Source of the DNA: Actinomycetota bacterium
Lineage (GTDB): Bacteria; Actinomycetota; Actinomycetes; S36-B12; CAIYMF01
Length of the DNA: 35,172 bases
Assembly: GCA_009697815.1 (NCBI GenBank)
Contig: WLRQ01000028.1
Coordinates: 1 to 35,172 of the forward strand
Direction of reading: 5' to 3'
The notes below the pieces were generated by a model. The model searched no databases and had not been told where the DNA came from. It worked only from the letters and a program-made list of their open reading frames with translations. The position numbers and the translations under genes are program-made. Positions 34,391 to 35,172 of this stretch are shown here, one piece after another (the stretch's first letter is position 1; each line of letters starts with the position of its first letter).

Positions 34391-34648
34391 CTAGTGCCGT
34401 CCGATCTCGGTGCGAAGGCGGGCCTTGACGTCGTCGGGCAAGAGATCCCAGCGCACGCCGAGCAGCACCCCTTCCAGGGCGTAGAGCAGGTGGAGGGTGA
34501 CGTCGGGGTGCAGCTCCTTCACGGCGAGGAACGCCTCGGCCGCACCGGACTGCTCGAGGTCGTCGTAGGAGGTGATTCCCGCGTCACGAAGGTGCTGGGA
34601 GGACTTCTGGCCGAGGGCGCTGAGCCGCCCGCCCTTGCGGGCGGTCAC
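34391..34648 (-). CDS. TfoX/Sxy C-terminal-domain protein
   Basis: The 85-residue product is a single TfoX C-terminal domain, the part of the competence regulator TfoX/Sxy that stands alone in many bacteria. Motifs are LSALGQKSSQHLRDAGITSYDDLEQSGAAEAF and YALEGVLLGVRWDLLPDDVK, the helix-hairpin-helix-like pattern of the family. The function is unclear outside the Gammaproteobacteria. The GTG start overlaps the stop of the M20 peptidase by four bases (GTGA), so it is the coupled second gene. A strong hairpin lies directly after the start codon. A longer reading from 34783 lies within the peptidase gene. Confidence 0.85.
   Translation of the reverse strand: MTARKGGRLSALGQKSSQHLRDAGITSYDDLEQSGAAEAFLAVKELHPDVTLHLLYALEGVLLGVRWDLLPDDVKARLRTEIGRH
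34625..34644 (-). promoter_or_regulatory. 8-bp GC hairpin at the start of the TfoX-like gene
   Basis: CCGCCCGC and GCGGGCGG with a four-base loop occupy codons 2-8 of the gene, just after the GTGA overlap. It would form a very stable mRNA stem unless melted by ribosomes finishing the peptidase gene. Confidence 0.5.
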
Positions 34649-35172
34649 GCCGACCTCAGGAATCGACCAAGCACCCGGGTGCCGAATGTGAGGGCATCGA
34701 CGGGCACTCGCTCGTCGACCCCATGGAACAGCGACCCGAAGTCGAGTGCCGGAGGCAGACGCAAGGGGGCGAACCCGTAGCACCGGATCCCCAACGTGCT
34801 GAAGGACTTTGCGTCGGTACCACCGGAGAGCATGTAGGGAACGGTGACCGCCTGCGGGTCCTCGCAGCGCAAGGCGGCCGCCATGAGGTCGATCGAGGGG
34901 CCATCGAAGGTGGTCTCGACCGCGACGTCGTGGTTGATGAACTCACGGGTGACCTTGTCGCCGAGGATCTCGTCGATCGCTGCGAACATCTCTTCCTCAT
35001 GACCGGGCAAGAACCGGGCGTCAACGTGCGCGTGGGCCTCGCCCGGGATGACATTGACCTTGTAGCCCGCGGAGAGCATCGTCGGATTGACGGTATTTGT
35101 GAGAGTAGCGCCCACAATGCGCGCCAGCGAACCGAGCTTGGTCAAGGTGCCCTCAATATCGTGCGGGTCGAA
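34645..35172 (-). CDS. M20-family metallopeptidase, 5' end outside window
   Basis: Only the C-terminal 175 residues are in the window; the frame continues past the right edge, beginning FDPHDIEGTLTKLG. The segment VNPTMLSAGYKVNVIPGEAHAHVDARFLPGHEEE is the dimerisation (lid) domain of M20 aminoacylase/carboxypeptidases, and LSGGTDAKSF plus FHGVDERVPVDAL carry the late metal-binding and substrate-binding residues (His of HGVDE). The family includes dipeptidases, aminoacylases and N-succinyl-diaminopimelate desuccinylases; the exact substrate cannot be set from this half. It is coupled to the TfoX-like gene by a GTGA overlap. In many actinobacteria an M20 peptidase lies beside DUF5703, as here. 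Confidence 0.88.
   Translation of the reverse strand, partial: FDPHDIEGTLTKLGSLARIVGATLTNTVNPTMLSAGYKVNVIPGEAHAHVDARFLPGHEEEMFAAIDEILGDKVTREFINHDVAVETTFDGPSIDLMAAALRCEDPQAVTVPYMLSGGTDAKSFSTLGIRCYGFAPLRLPPALDFGSLFHGVDERVPVDALTFGTRVLGRFLRSA

Noticed and set aside
1..35172. tRNA, rRNA, CRISPR, transposase or integrase genes
   Set aside because: No matching structure, direct-repeat array or recombinase motif was seen on either strand.

Overview
This window is high-GC (roughly two-thirds G+C) DNA from a member of the Actinomycetota. The evidence is a Pup-proteasome locus (prcB, pup, dop, arc), the mycothiol ligase mshC, F420-type luciferase-like oxidoreductases, and families largely restricted to actinobacteria (SCO1664, DUF3090, MSMEG_4193-type phosphomutase, DUF5703). 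From memory, gene content and order resemble the Mycobacterium tuberculosis stretch around Rv2110c-Rv2136c (proteasome, trmI, RecB-like nuclease, metH, PAC2, mshC, uppP), with gains and losses. I cannot name the genus; an uncultured lineage is plausible.

Layout. 1-4259 (minus): a UvrA-like ATPase cut by the left edge, then prcB, pup and dop. prcA, normally next to prcB, is not there. 4374-6986 (plus): an LLM flavin oxidoreductase and a Cache-HAMP membrane sensor without an output domain, lying between dop and arc. 7016-10888 (minus): arc/mpa, trmI and an M50 site-2-protease-like gene. 10990-15232 (plus): a RecB-like Fe-S nuclease, then an ABC ATPase and a MacB/FtsX-type permease. 15324-16904 (minus): a secreted pentapeptide-repeat protein and a decayed, start-less paralogue. 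17012-21219 (minus): metH with an overlapping HAD phosphatase gene. 21281-22230 (plus): a PAC2 gene preceded by a 28-codon leaderless ORF that overlaps its start. 22265-26490: pgi, gnd and a PAS-GGDEF protein. 26581-31995 (minus): mshC, SCO1664, DUF3090, phosphomutase, uppP and an F420-type oxidoreductase. 32073-34317 (plus): aldo/keto reductase, an N-terminally short degenerate-helicase protein and DUF5703. 34391-35172 (minus): a TfoX C-terminal-domain protein coupled to an M20 peptidase that runs off the right edge.

How it works together. Dop, Pup, PrcB and ARC form most of the tagging and degradation pathway; ARC keeps its C-terminal GQYL docking tail, so an alpha subunit (PrcA) and the ligase PafA should be encoded elsewhere. 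The remainder is housekeeping: methionine synthesis, sugar phosphate metabolism, mycothiol synthesis, lipid-carrier recycling and tRNA modification.

The most striking signal is regulatory. Nine predicted starts are preceded by a TANNNT -10 element (mostly TAG[CG]NT) exactly six bases upstream of the ATG/GTG, and three more lie 7-9 bases upstream. This implies pervasive leaderless transcription. Short palindromes sit between or on several of these promoters, notably a 6+2+6 inverted repeat centred between the divergent promoters at 32029-32065 and an 8+1+8 palindrome at the putative pup promoter. No tRNA, rRNA, CRISPR array or insertion sequence was seen, and there is no gene-free stretch over 300 bases.
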